DNA of 12,953 nt from Planctomycetota bacterium (GTDB lineage Bacteria > Planctomycetota > Phycisphaerae > Sedimentisphaerales > Anaerobacaceae), in contig JAGLTN010000635.1 in the NCBI GenBank assembly GCA_023135255.1, positions 1 through 12,953 of the forward strand. Direction: 5' to 3'. Both the position numbers and the translations under genes were made by a program. Position 1 is the stretch's first letter; every line of letters starts with the position of its first letter. This document shows, piece after piece, positions 6,318 through 12,953 of the stretch. The notes below the pieces were generated by a model. That model did not search any database, was not told where the DNA came from, and saw only the letters and a list, made by a program, of their open reading frames with translations.

Positions 6318-8336
6318 TTATTTTATTCGCTGGCCTGGGGTTGCGCCCTGGTCAACGGAGAGCATGAAGATATCTTTGCCGCCCGGGCCGGCTGCCAGTA
6401 TCATTCCTTCAGAGATGCCGAACTTCATTTTTCTCGGTTTCAGGTTTGCAACACAAACGACGAGTTTGCCTATCAGTTCTTCTGGTTTATAAGCCTTGGC
6501 AATGCCTGCAAATACATTTTTTTCAATTCCTCCGATATCGAGTTTCAAAGCTAAGAGTTTGTCAGCTCCTTCAACGGGGCCAACTTCGATAACTTTGGCA
6601 ATTCTCAAATCGGCTTTGATGAAATCGTCAATTGTACACTCCTGGGCGATTGGTTCGATCGGAAGCTGCGGTTTTTCTTCTTTGGTCGGCGGTTGCTGCG
6701 CCTGGTCTTGTTTACTTTCTTCGATCATAGCGTCTACCTGTTCTCTTTCCACTCTATTAATTAGTCTTTTAAACTTGTTGATAGTATGGTTCTCAAGTGT
6801 TTTTTCAACGTCATCAAAAGTCAAAGGTTCAACATTCAGGAACTCTTCAACTTTTCCGGCGTATTCGGGCAATATTGGTTTTAGATAAATAGTCAATATT
6901 TTAACAGCGTTTATTGCAGCGGTCAAAGTAGTCCTTGTTTTTTCGAGGTCTTCTTTGACAGTTTTCCAGGGCTCGTTTTCCTCAATATATTTATTAGCAT
7001 CGTCAGCAAGAGAAACTATCAGCCGAACAGCAGAAGCGTAGTTCAGATTTTCGTAATCTTTTATAATTTCTTCTTTTGCTGAAGCCAGTTTCTCAATAAG
7101 CTTTTTACCAGCCTGGTTGAGTGCGCCTGTTTTTCCGTCGAGTTTCTTTTTGAGCATGGGCCCCGAACGTGAAGCAAGATTGGCGAATTTACCGACGAGG
7201 TTTGAGTTGGTTTTGTTGATAAAGTCTTCGACGCTCAGATCGAGGTCTTCTACGCCGCCTGTAAGTTTGCTTGCGTAGTAATATCGCAGGTATTCAGGGT
7301 TGAGGTGATTTAAATAGGTACTTGCTTTGATGAAAGTACCTTTTGATTTGCTCATTTTTTCACCGTTGACGGTTAAGAAGCCATGTACGAAAAGCTTGTC
7401 AGCTGTTTTGTATCCTGAACCTATGAGCATTGCCGGGAAGAACAACGCGTGGAAATACATTATATCTTTGCCTATGAAGTGATATAGTTCGTATTCATCG
7501 CTGTTCCAGAGTTTTTCGAAATCCAGTCCATTATTGTCACAGTAATTTTTCACCGAAGCCATATACCCGATAGGCGCATCGAGCCAGACATAGAAAAATT
7601 TATTTTCTTCTCCTGGAATTTCAAAACCGAAATAGGGTCCGTCTCTTGAGATGTCCCAGTCTTTCAGACCGGAGTCGAACCATTCTTTTAGCTTGTTAGA
7701 CATTGATTGCTGTGTGTAGCCAGATGCTATCAGTTCTTTTAGCTGAGGTGTATAGTCCGCAAGTTTGAAAAAAAGGTGATCACTTTTTTTAAGTGACGGC
7801 GTGTTGCCGCAAACGGAACAATGAGATTCTATAAGGTCAGTGGGGTGGTATGTGCCGCCGCATTTATCGCAGGAGTCACCATATTGATCGTCAGCTTTAC
7901 ATTTTGGGCAAATACCTCTTACGAACCTGTCAGGTAAGAACATATTGCAGTTTTCGCAGTAGGTTTGCTCAATATTCTTTTTTACTATTGAACCAGCTTG
8001 TTTAAGACGTTTGTAAATTTCCTGGCTGAACTGCTTATTTTCAGGAGAATGCGTCGAATAATAATTATCAAATTCGATGAAGAAATTATCGAAGTCAGCT
8101 TTGTGCTCTTTGTGTACCTGGTCTATAAGCTTTTCTGGCTCTATGTTTTTGTCTCTTGCGCTTATCATTATTGGTGTGCCATGTGTGTCATCTGCACAGA
8201 AATAGAAACACTGATTGCCGCAAATTTTCTGGAACCTTACCCATATATCAGTCTGGAGATATTCTACGAGATGTCCTATATGAATAGGGCCGTTAGAGTA
8301 AGGCAGAGCTGATGTTACAACTATTTTTCGAGACAT
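6318..8336 (-). CDS. metG: Methionyl-tRNA synthetase
   Basis: A 672-residue class I aminoacyl-tRNA synthetase that charges tRNA-Met in the cytoplasm. ATG 8336-8334 has GAGGG about 4 nt upstream; stop TAA at 6318. The Rossmann core has HIGH at 19-22 and KMSKS at 327-331. The connective domain carries four CxxC knuckles (127/130, 143/146, 156/159, 173/176), the two-zinc MetG type. The anticodon-binding helical bundle covers about 375-540. A Gln/Pro/Lys-rich linker (about 541-565) leads to a C-terminal OB-fold tRNA-binding domain (about 569-672, with DLRIAKV and NLKPRKMKFGISEGM) like Trbp111/EMAPII, which usually makes the enzyme dimeric. Length and domain order are typical of full bacterial MetG. 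It starts 15 nt after the RicT-like gene, so the two are surely co-transcribed. Confidence 0.97.
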   Translation of the reverse strand: MSRKIVVTSALPYSNGPIHIGHLVEYLQTDIWVRFQKICGNQCFYFCADDTHGTPIMISARDKNIEPEKLIDQVHKEHKADFDNFFIEFDNYYSTHSPENKQFSQEIYKRLKQAGSIVKKNIEQTYCENCNMFLPDRFVRGICPKCKADDQYGDSCDKCGGTYHPTDLIESHCSVCGNTPSLKKSDHLFFKLADYTPQLKELIASGYTQQSMSNKLKEWFDSGLKDWDISRDGPYFGFEIPGEENKFFYVWLDAPIGYMASVKNYCDNNGLDFEKLWNSDEYELYHFIGKDIMYFHALFFPAMLIGSGYKTADKLFVHGFLTVNGEKMSKSKGTFIKASTYLNHLNPEYLRYYYASKLTGGVEDLDLSVEDFINKTNSNLVGKFANLASRSGPMLKKKLDGKTGALNQAGKKLIEKLASAKEEIIKDYENLNYASAVRLIVSLADDANKYIEENEPWKTVKEDLEKTRTTLTAAINAVKILTIYLKPILPEYAGKVEEFLNVEPLTFDDVEKTLENHTINKFKRLINRVEREQVDAMIEESKQDQAQQPPTKEEKPQLPIEPIAQECTIDDFIKADLRIAKVIEVGPVEGADKLLALKLDIGGIEKNVFAGIAKAYKPEELIGKLVVCVANLKPRKMKFGISEGMILAAGPGGKDIFMLSVDQGATPGQRIK

Positions 8337-8351
8337 ACTTCCCTCTGAATA

Positions 8352-9545
8352 TTATTGCTGTTGGGCATTATCCGATTTGTTATTGTTTTGATCATTGTCC
8401 TGCGTTTGTTTGTTTTCAGGGCTGTCATTTTCTGCTTTATTATTCTGTTTGTTGTTTTTGTTATTTCTTCTGTTTCTTCTTCTGTTTCCACGGCGTTTAC
8501 CGTTTTCATTGTCGTTTTGCTTGTTGTCACCATTGCTGTTACTGTTGTTTTGGTTATTGCTGTCAGGAGTTTTTTCATCAGATGATTTTTCGGCCTTGTT
8601 ATCTTGCTGTTTGTCATTGCCGTTCTCAGCAGCGGCTTCTTCTGGTGTGATTATCTTAATATCTTCCAGTGGGACGGCGGCTCTTTCACCATTATCATGC
8701 AGTACCATTACCAGTTGAGTAAGTATTTGGGTGTTAATAACTTTGCCTTTGCCCTGAGGTGTTTTTACAGGAGTATTTTTTCGAGGCAGATTTCGCTTTA
8801 ATTGTGTATATGTCTGATCTTCATAACGCAGACAACATTTCAGTCTTCCGCAATAGCCCGATATTTTAGAAGGGTCGAGAGTGGCTTTTTGCATTTTTGC
8901 CATTCTCATATTTACAGGTTTCAAAACTTTAAGGAATTTCTGACAGCAGCATTGTTGGCCGCAAGTTTCATAATCTCCCAAAAGTTTGGCTTCATCGCGT
9001 GCGCCGATCTGCCGCATTTCTATTCGAGTCTGGTATTCATGTGCGATTTTTTTTACAAGTTCTCTGAAATCAACTCTTGATTCAGACATAAAATAAAATA
9101 TCACTCTTTCGCCGCCGAAAATATGTTCAGCACTGACTATCTTCATAGGCAGTTCAAGTTCTTCAACACATTTTTTACAGTATTGTGTTTCCTCTTTCAC
9201 AATCTGCCTGAGGTGCTTTTCCTCGTTTATGTCATCCTCATCGGCGATTCTTAGAAGCCTTCCGGCAGGTTTTTCCTGGAATTCTATTTCGCTATCTTCG
9301 TAGTATTCCTGAAGCTGTTCTTTTGTCATCTTGAAATGACCAGCTTTATATCCTACCATGTTTCCCACAATACAGCCAAGCTCAAGTCCTCTTTCGGTTT
9401 TCACGATGACCCTTGTTGGTTTTTTAGGGATGTGTTTTTCATTGTGTTCAAACCAGCCCATCAGGTTTATCAGACCATAACGCACCAGTATGTATTTTTT
9501 ATTTTTATCCTGTTTAGGTTTTTGAGCCTGGTTATTTTCCGTCAC
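8352..9545 (-). CDS. ricT: PSP1/RicT (YaaT)-like iron-sulfur protein with Asn/Arg-rich tail
   Basis: A 397-residue protein, GTG 9545-9543 with AGGA 9 nt upstream; no in-frame ATG occurs before residue 29, well inside the conserved domain. Residues about 15-300 are a PSP1 C-terminal-domain protein: VRYG-type opening, RGLELG (52-57), the Cys motif TCGQQCCCQ (194-202) and SGYCGRLKCCL (229-239). In Bacillus the homologue RicT works with YlbF and YmcA, binds 4Fe-4S clusters and promotes RNase Y-dependent mRNA maturation. Here cysteines 195, 199-201, 232, 237 and 238 are in place and an additional CKKC occurs at 123-126. From about residue 305 to the end there is a low-complexity tail dominated by Asn, Gln, Lys, Asp and Glu, with an Arg-rich core (350-360), probably disordered and possibly RNA-binding. 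Partners YlbF/YmcA are not in the window. It lies between holB and metG. Confidence 0.88.
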   Translation of the reverse strand: MTENNQAQKPKQDKNKKYILVRYGLINLMGWFEHNEKHIPKKPTRVIVKTERGLELGCIVGNMVGYKAGHFKMTKEQLQEYYEDSEIEFQEKPAGRLLRIADEDDINEEKHLRQIVKEETQYCKKCVEELELPMKIVSAEHIFGGERVIFYFMSESRVDFRELVKKIAHEYQTRIEMRQIGARDEAKLLGDYETCGQQCCCQKFLKVLKPVNMRMAKMQKATLDPSKISGYCGRLKCCLRYEDQTYTQLKRNLPRKNTPVKTPQGKGKVINTQILTQLVMVLHDNGERAAVPLEDIKIITPEEAAAENGNDKQQDNKAEKSSDEKTPDSNNQNNSNSNGDNKQNDNENGKRRGNRRRNRRNNKNNKQNNKAENDSPENKQTQDNDQNNNKSDNAQQQ

Positions 9546-9554
9546 TATAATATA

Positions 9555-9558
9555 TCCT
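9555..9558 (-). promoter_or_regulatory. Shine-Dalgarno for the GTG start of ricT
   Basis: AGGA on the - strand, 9 nt before GTG 9545-9543, in the 33-nt gap after holB. It supports the GTG as the start. Confidence 0.5.
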
Positions 9559-9578
9559 GAATAATCTGTAAAATTAAG

Positions 9579-10691
9579 TTAAACAGTCATTTTATCAAAA
9601 TCTGCGAGATTTAACAACATTTGCTCAAAAATAAGTTTTTCATTGACCGAAGCTTCCAACCATTTAAGGCTTTTGTACAGCTGCGATATATTTTCAGCGG
9701 CTTGATCAGGCGTAAATCGGCTTTTGAGTGCTTTAATCTGCTGCTTCTGGTCAGAATTAATAGTGCCTTCCAATCCTGTCATTTCAAGCTTCATCACGTC
9801 ATGCATCGCTGATATTATTATCCAGATCAAAAACGTTGATGTTCTTCGGTTTATATCAGATTTGCTTGTATTTGGTTCGAGCTTGCTCCAGATGGCAGAT
9901 ATTTGTTTTCCGGCGGCCATAAATTTTCCGGCAACATCAAGGCTGTCCTGGTATTTATAGGTAGCCAGAAGATGGATAAGCTCTTTTTTCTTCTGGTATA
10001 ATTGTGTTTCTTCGTTTTCGAGCGTTGCCCAGCAGCATGCCTGACCGATGCTTGCCTGTGAGAGTCTTGCGAAATAGGTTGCTTTCTCAGCTGTTAGACC
10101 AAGCAGAGTAAGCTTATGGATAATCTTATCTTCTGATACCGGGCCGAAACGTATTATCTGACAGCGGGATTTTGTCGTCGGCAGCAGGTTATCCAATCTG
10201 GAGGTAATAAGAATTATCGTGCAAAAGGCAGGAGGCTCTTCCAGCACTTTCAGCAGGCAGTTCTGAGAAGATGGGTTGAGTTTTTCTGCTTCATTGACGA
10301 TAAAGATTTTTTTTGCTGAGTGAGTTGGTTTGGCGGAAACCTTTTCTACTAAAAATTCGCGGATTACATCTATAGGCATTTGGACGGGATTTTTTTTATT
10401 TTTGCCTTTTTTAGTGAATTCGAGCAGCTCTTTGTAGACAAGCTGCAAATCCGGGTGGGAGTTGGCCTCTACCATTTTACATGAGCTGCATTGACCACAG
10501 CTGTCGGCAAAATTATTTTCTTCTATGGGGTTTTTGCACAGCAGTAGTTTTGCCCATTCAACAGCGGTTTTATGTTTGCCTATTCCATCATTGCCGGCAA
10601 AAATATATGAGTTGGCCAGCTTGTCTGTGGATCTTGCCCGTTGCAAGAGGCCTATAGCTTTATCCTGGCAGAATATATCTTTAAGTGACAT
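9579..10691 (-). CDS. holB: DNA polymerase III delta' subunit (clamp loader)
   Basis: A 370-residue AAA+-fold clamp-loader subunit that helps open the sliding clamp at primer-template junctions. ATG 10691-10689, stop TAA at 9579. Features: AGNDGIGKHK (32-41), a P-loop-like motif; a four-Cys zinc module (C52, C65, C68, C71); degenerate Walker B IFIVNEAEKL (129-138) with Asn in place of Asp; LLKVLEEPP (146-154); and SRC (175-177), the motif used to trigger hydrolysis in neighbouring subunits. The altered Walker B suggests delta' rather than an active tau/gamma (DnaX) subunit. The C-terminal half is a helical collar domain. The ATG follows directly on the tmk stop with no gap, implying translational coupling. 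It is named holB by these motifs and its position between tmk and ricT, as in Bacillus. Confidence 0.9.
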   Translation of the reverse strand: MSLKDIFCQDKAIGLLQRARSTDKLANSYIFAGNDGIGKHKTAVEWAKLLLCKNPIEENNFADSCGQCSSCKMVEANSHPDLQLVYKELLEFTKKGKNKKNPVQMPIDVIREFLVEKVSAKPTHSAKKIFIVNEAEKLNPSSQNCLLKVLEEPPAFCTIILITSRLDNLLPTTKSRCQIIRFGPVSEDKIIHKLTLLGLTAEKATYFARLSQASIGQACCWATLENEETQLYQKKKELIHLLATYKYQDSLDVAGKFMAAGKQISAIWSKLEPNTSKSDINRRTSTFLIWIIISAMHDVMKLEMTGLEGTINSDQKQQIKALKSRFTPDQAAENISQLYKSLKWLEASVNEKLIFEQMLLNLADFDKMTV

Positions 10692-11315
10692 TTATCCCAG
10701 AGCTGCCTTAATATGATTCATTACGTTTTCATGGACAGTGTCAATATCATCTGCGGCATCTACTACTTTAAAGCTTTCCATCTCTTTAGCGAGTTCGAGA
10801 AACCCCTGTCTGACTTTTTCATGGTAGTCTTTACTTTTCTGTTCCATGCGGTCGAGGTTGGCACTTAGTCTTGGTTTTGCATCTTCGAGGTCGATATCGA
10901 GTATGATGGTAATATCAGGCCAGGCTCTTTCAAGGCTGTCGAGGGCTAATTTCACAACCTTTTGGATGCCAAATCCACCAGCGCAACCTTGGTATGCACA
11001 TGTGCTTGAAAGCCAACGATCCAAAATGACGCATTTGCCTTGGTTTAATGCTGGTGCGATGGATTCGCTGTAAAGCTGCGCTCTGGCGGCCATGTATAAG
11101 AGCAGTTCGCATCTTGTGTTCATTTCTTTGTGAGCCGGGTCGAGCAGAATGTCCCTTATTTTTTCACCGATAACAGTTGTGCCGGGATCGCGGAAGCTGA
11201 CGGTTTCAACCTGGTTATCTTGTGCCCATTTTCTAAGCAGCTTTGATTGGGTGCTTTTGCCGCAGCCATCAGGGCCATCGAGAACAATAAATTTTCCTTT
11301 TAATAGTTCTTTCAA
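10692..11315 (-). CDS. tmk: Thymidylate kinase
   Basis: A 207-residue enzyme phosphorylating dTMP to dTDP for DNA synthesis. P-loop GPDGCGKST (14-22), FRDPGTT (41-47) replacing the usual REPGGT-type loop, the LLLYMAARAQ helix (71-80), DRWLSSTCAYQG (99-110) for dTMP binding, and a LID region (about 150-172). Length is normal for the family. The start is TTG 11315-11313, overlapping the TGA of the preceding membrane-protein gene (TTGA). An AAGGTG lies 4 nt upstream and no other start fits. It ends at TAA directly before the holB ATG. The Glu-to-Asp and Gly-to-Thr changes in the substrate loop are unusual, but the rest argues for an active kinase. Confidence 0.95.
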   Translation of the reverse strand: MKELLKGKFIVLDGPDGCGKSTQSKLLRKWAQDNQVETVSFRDPGTTVIGEKIRDILLDPAHKEMNTRCELLLYMAARAQLYSESIAPALNQGKCVILDRWLSSTCAYQGCAGGFGIQKVVKLALDSLERAWPDITIILDIDLEDAKPRLSANLDRMEQKSKDYHEKVRQGFLELAKEMESFKVVDAADDIDTVHENVMNHIKAALG

Positions 11316-12100
11316 TTTTCACCTTCTGTTAAATCAGATTCAAGCTCATTTTCGTTTTTGTTATCATACAATAAATCCAGGGAAGCAACAAATCTTATTG
11401 CTGCAACAGTTAAAATCAAGGTGAAACATTGATTTACGACAGCTGGCAATATTGACAGGATTTTCTGGTATTTTAATTCTATTCCGAAATCCGGCAACAG
11501 CATCCATATTACATTTATTGCCATCTGGGTTAAAAAAAGCACTACCAGACCTTTAGCGTCTTTGAGCTTACAGTATTTCAATAAGCTGAAACTTGAAGGG
11601 ACGGTGACATCGGTTACAATTATTAATGCCGGTAAGAAAAGAATAAATTTCATAAAGACGAGCGTGATAATGATGTAGTCGAGAAGTGAAACCTTTTCAA
11701 AAACGGAGACTAATTTTTCCGGGTTGGAACCGGCAATGTCCTGTGGAGCGAAAAAAGGCAGTATGGCTAATGTAACAGCAAAATATACTGTTGCGTAAAG
11801 CATGCCAAGCAAAACGAATCGCCAGAAGAATCTTTTTCCTTCTTTCAAAAGTGTTAATGGCAGTTGATGCTGGTCTTTGCTTTGGTGAGCTGTGCTTAGA
11901 AACCCTAATTTGAATAACAGGAAAAATACCATTATTACTAAAAAAAGAAATACGCTTGCTGGTTGAGGCGAGGCATTACCTTTTCCCATGGTAAAAAAAC
12001 TCATATTTAAAACCCCCAAAGCCAATGCCATACCAATCAGCATGGCTGCTTCAGGCCAGCGGGTTTTTAATATTGAGATCGATTCTTTGATGTATTTCAC
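11312..12100 (-). CDS. Uncharacterised six-TM integral membrane protein
   Basis: A 262-residue membrane protein of no family I recognise. The start is GTG 12100-12098, 17 nt after the dnaE stop, with a weak GGAT upstream; an in-frame stop lies just before it, so it cannot start earlier. Six hydrophobic segments are visible, at about 18-37, 47-69, 92-114, 141-164, 185-205 and 216-240. The N-terminus is amphipathic and basic (KESISILKTRW), and the C-terminus is hydrophilic and acidic (KNENELESDLTEGEN). The layout resembles the glycerophosphoryl-diester-phosphodiesterase-membrane-domain/DUF975 style of small bacterial membrane proteins, but I see no diagnostic motif. Being wedged between dnaE and tmk with a 4-nt overlap on tmk, it must be co-expressed with replication genes. 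Confidence 0.75.
   Translation of the reverse strand: MKYIKESISILKTRWPEAAMLIGMALALGVLNMSFFTMGKGNASPQPASVFLFLVIMVFFLLFKLGFLSTAHQSKDQHQLPLTLLKEGKRFFWRFVLLGMLYATVYFAVTLAILPFFAPQDIAGSNPEKLVSVFEKVSLLDYIIITLVFMKFILFLPALIIVTDVTVPSSFSLLKYCKLKDAKGLVVLFLTQMAINVIWMLLPDFGIELKYQKILSILPAVVNQCFTLILTVAAIRFVASLDLLYDNKNENELESDLTEGEN
11320..11325 (-). promoter_or_regulatory. Shine-Dalgarno for the TTG start of tmk
   Basis: AAGGTG on the - strand, 4 nt before TTG 11315-11313, lying inside the last codons of the upstream membrane-protein gene. It supports the TTG start and coupled translation across the 4-nt overlap. Confidence 0.6.
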
Positions 12101-12117
12101 AATTGTTTATCCATGTG

Positions 12118-12953
12118 TTATTTTGAAAGTGTAAAATTTTCTTTGCCTACGATAGATTTCATCATTCTGCAAAATTCTATGTCAGGATTTACCGATAAGT
12201 TTTTATTTGCGGTCGCACAGACTCGACCTTTGTCGGTTTGGATGGTGACACATAGACTGCTTTTGCCTTTGTGGTATTGGCACAGGCTTTTTATTCTGCC
12301 AAGTGTTTCTTTGTTTATTTCGTTCGAGAAAAGCTGGATGTTGACTTTGGCGGCAAGTTTTTCGGTTACATCCTCTATAGCGATCAATTCATCTGCGAAT
12401 ATATTTGGTTTTTCTCTTTTGCAGTCGACGGTTCCTTTTACGAAGACTATCTTATCTTCAACAAGATATTCCTGCTGTTTTGCAAGTGTTTTCGGGAACA
12501 TTACAACTTCAGCTTCACCCTGAAGGTCTTCAAGGACGAAGACCGCCATTTTGGAGCCAGCGTTTCTGCCGGTTTTGGTAACAAGCTGTCTGATTTTGGT
12601 TATCATTCCACCGATGGTAACTTCTTTGTCCTGATTGCATTTTTCGAGCTTAGAAGAATTTACAGTCGAGTAAACATTTATTATCTCAGCGTGTTTGCTT
12701 AATGGGTTGCTTGTGACGTAAAAGCCGAGCACTTGTTTTTCAAATGTAAGCATCTGCTGTTCAGGCCAGGGGTCTACATTAGGCAGCCCATGAGAGGGCT
12801 GTTCGTTTTGTTCCTCTGTTTCCATTTGACCAAAGAAATTCATCTGACCGTTTTGTTTATCAGCCTGGAAAGTCGCACCGATTTGCATTGCTTTTGCGAG
12901 GCCAGCCATCATCTGGGCACGGTTTCCACCGAGTTTGTCGAAGGCGCCTGCTT
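12118..12953 (-). CDS. dnaE: DNA polymerase III alpha subunit, C-terminal part (5' end outside window)
   Basis: The frame is open to the window edge, giving about 278 C-terminal residues of an enzyme that normally has around 1,150. The visible part begins in the helix-hairpin-helix region (AGAFDKLGGNRAQMM), passes a variable Gln-rich spacer and the conserved LGFYVTSNPLSKH segment, then an OB-fold (VTIGGMI, RQLVTKTGRNAGSKMAVFVLED, EVVMFP), and ends in the tail domain that contacts the clamp loader/tau. The PHP and polymerase domains, with the catalytic aspartates, lie outside. This C-terminal pattern fits DnaE (not PolC). It stops at TAA 12120-12118 and heads the run dnaE-membrane protein-tmk-holB-ricT-metG. 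No promoter for the run lies inside the window, so it must be upstream of dnaE. Confidence 0.93.
   Translation of the reverse strand, partial: AGAFDKLGGNRAQMMAGLAKAMQIGATFQADKQNGQMNFFGQMETEEQNEQPSHGLPNVDPWPEQQMLTFEKQVLGFYVTSNPLSKHAEIINVYSTVNSSKLEKCNQDKEVTIGGMITKIRQLVTKTGRNAGSKMAVFVLEDLQGEAEVVMFPKTLAKQQEYLVEDKIVFVKGTVDCKREKPNIFADELIAIEDVTEKLAAKVNIQLFSNEINKETLGRIKSLCQYHKGKSSLCVTIQTDKGRVCATANKNLSVNPDIEFCRMMKSIVGKENFTLSK

Noticed and set aside
8321..8617. 98-codon Thr/Lys-rich frame on the - strand overlapping the ricT 3' end
   Set aside because: It is a shifted frame of the low-complexity repeat-like tail, with no ribosome site and no family resemblance.
8384..8640. Apparent tandem nucleotide repeats
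   Set aside because: They are runs of Asn, Lys, Gln and Arg codons in the ricT tail, not exact repeat units with spacers; not a CRISPR array.
8312..8801. Several + strand open frames rich in Phe, Cys, Leu and Val opposite the ricT tail
   Set aside because: They are the reverse complement of the Asn/Gln/Lys/Arg-rich tail; the skewed composition of that region removes stops on the other strand and mimics membrane-protein sequence.
12113..12702. Two overlapping + strand frames opposite dnaE
   Set aside because: dnaE on the - strand has clear family motifs across the same span; these frames have no start signal or recognised domain.

Overview
The window looks like a stretch of planctomycete chromosome, probably from the Phycisphaerae/Sedimentisphaerales side. 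The reasons are a Minf_1886-family protein (a small family known mainly from Planctomycetes and Verrucomicrobia), a pseudopilin-like protein with a C-terminal DG(E/H)V-type motif common in that phylum, and a moderately AT-rich, housekeeping gene set. The assignment is inferred from family content only; there is no rRNA or tRNA here to anchor it.

Layout. (1) Positions 1-2012, + strand: the 3' three quarters of clpC, ending at a strong hairpin-plus-T-run terminator that could serve both strands. (2) Positions 2093-4564, - strand: a zinc-ribbon coiled-coil protein, then an unusual RNase HI-PurN (GAR formyltransferase-like) fusion, then a small pseudopilin-like membrane-anchored protein. A good sigma70-like promoter sits ahead of the zinc-ribbon gene. 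(3) Positions 4770-5870, + strand: an M20 metallopeptidase (ArgE/DapE type), divergent from the zinc-ribbon gene. (4) Positions 5889-12953, - strand: a long, tightly packed run transcribed in the order dnaE (3' end only), a six-TM membrane protein, tmk, holB, a PSP1/RicT protein, metG, and the Minf_1886 protein. Gaps are 17, -4, 0, 33, 15 and 75 nt.

How the genes fit together. The - strand run joins DNA polymerase III alpha (DnaE), the clamp-loader delta' subunit (HolB) and the dTMP-making kinase (Tmk), so polymerase parts and a precursor enzyme are probably co-expressed. They share the unit with a RicT-like iron-sulfur protein and methionyl-tRNA synthetase. The order tmk-holB-ricT with metG nearby recalls the tmk-holB-yaaT-metS region of Bacillus. 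The zinc-ribbon/RNase H pair recalls the Actinobacteria arrangement in which the same zinc-ribbon family sits beside an RNase H fused to a different enzyme.

There is no CRISPR array, insertion sequence, prophage, RNA gene or obvious defence system. The most interesting items are the RNase HI-PurN fusion with an altered substrate-loop motif, the long Asn/Arg-rich tail on RicT, the non-canonical pseudopilin leader, and the uncharacterised membrane protein embedded in the replication operon.
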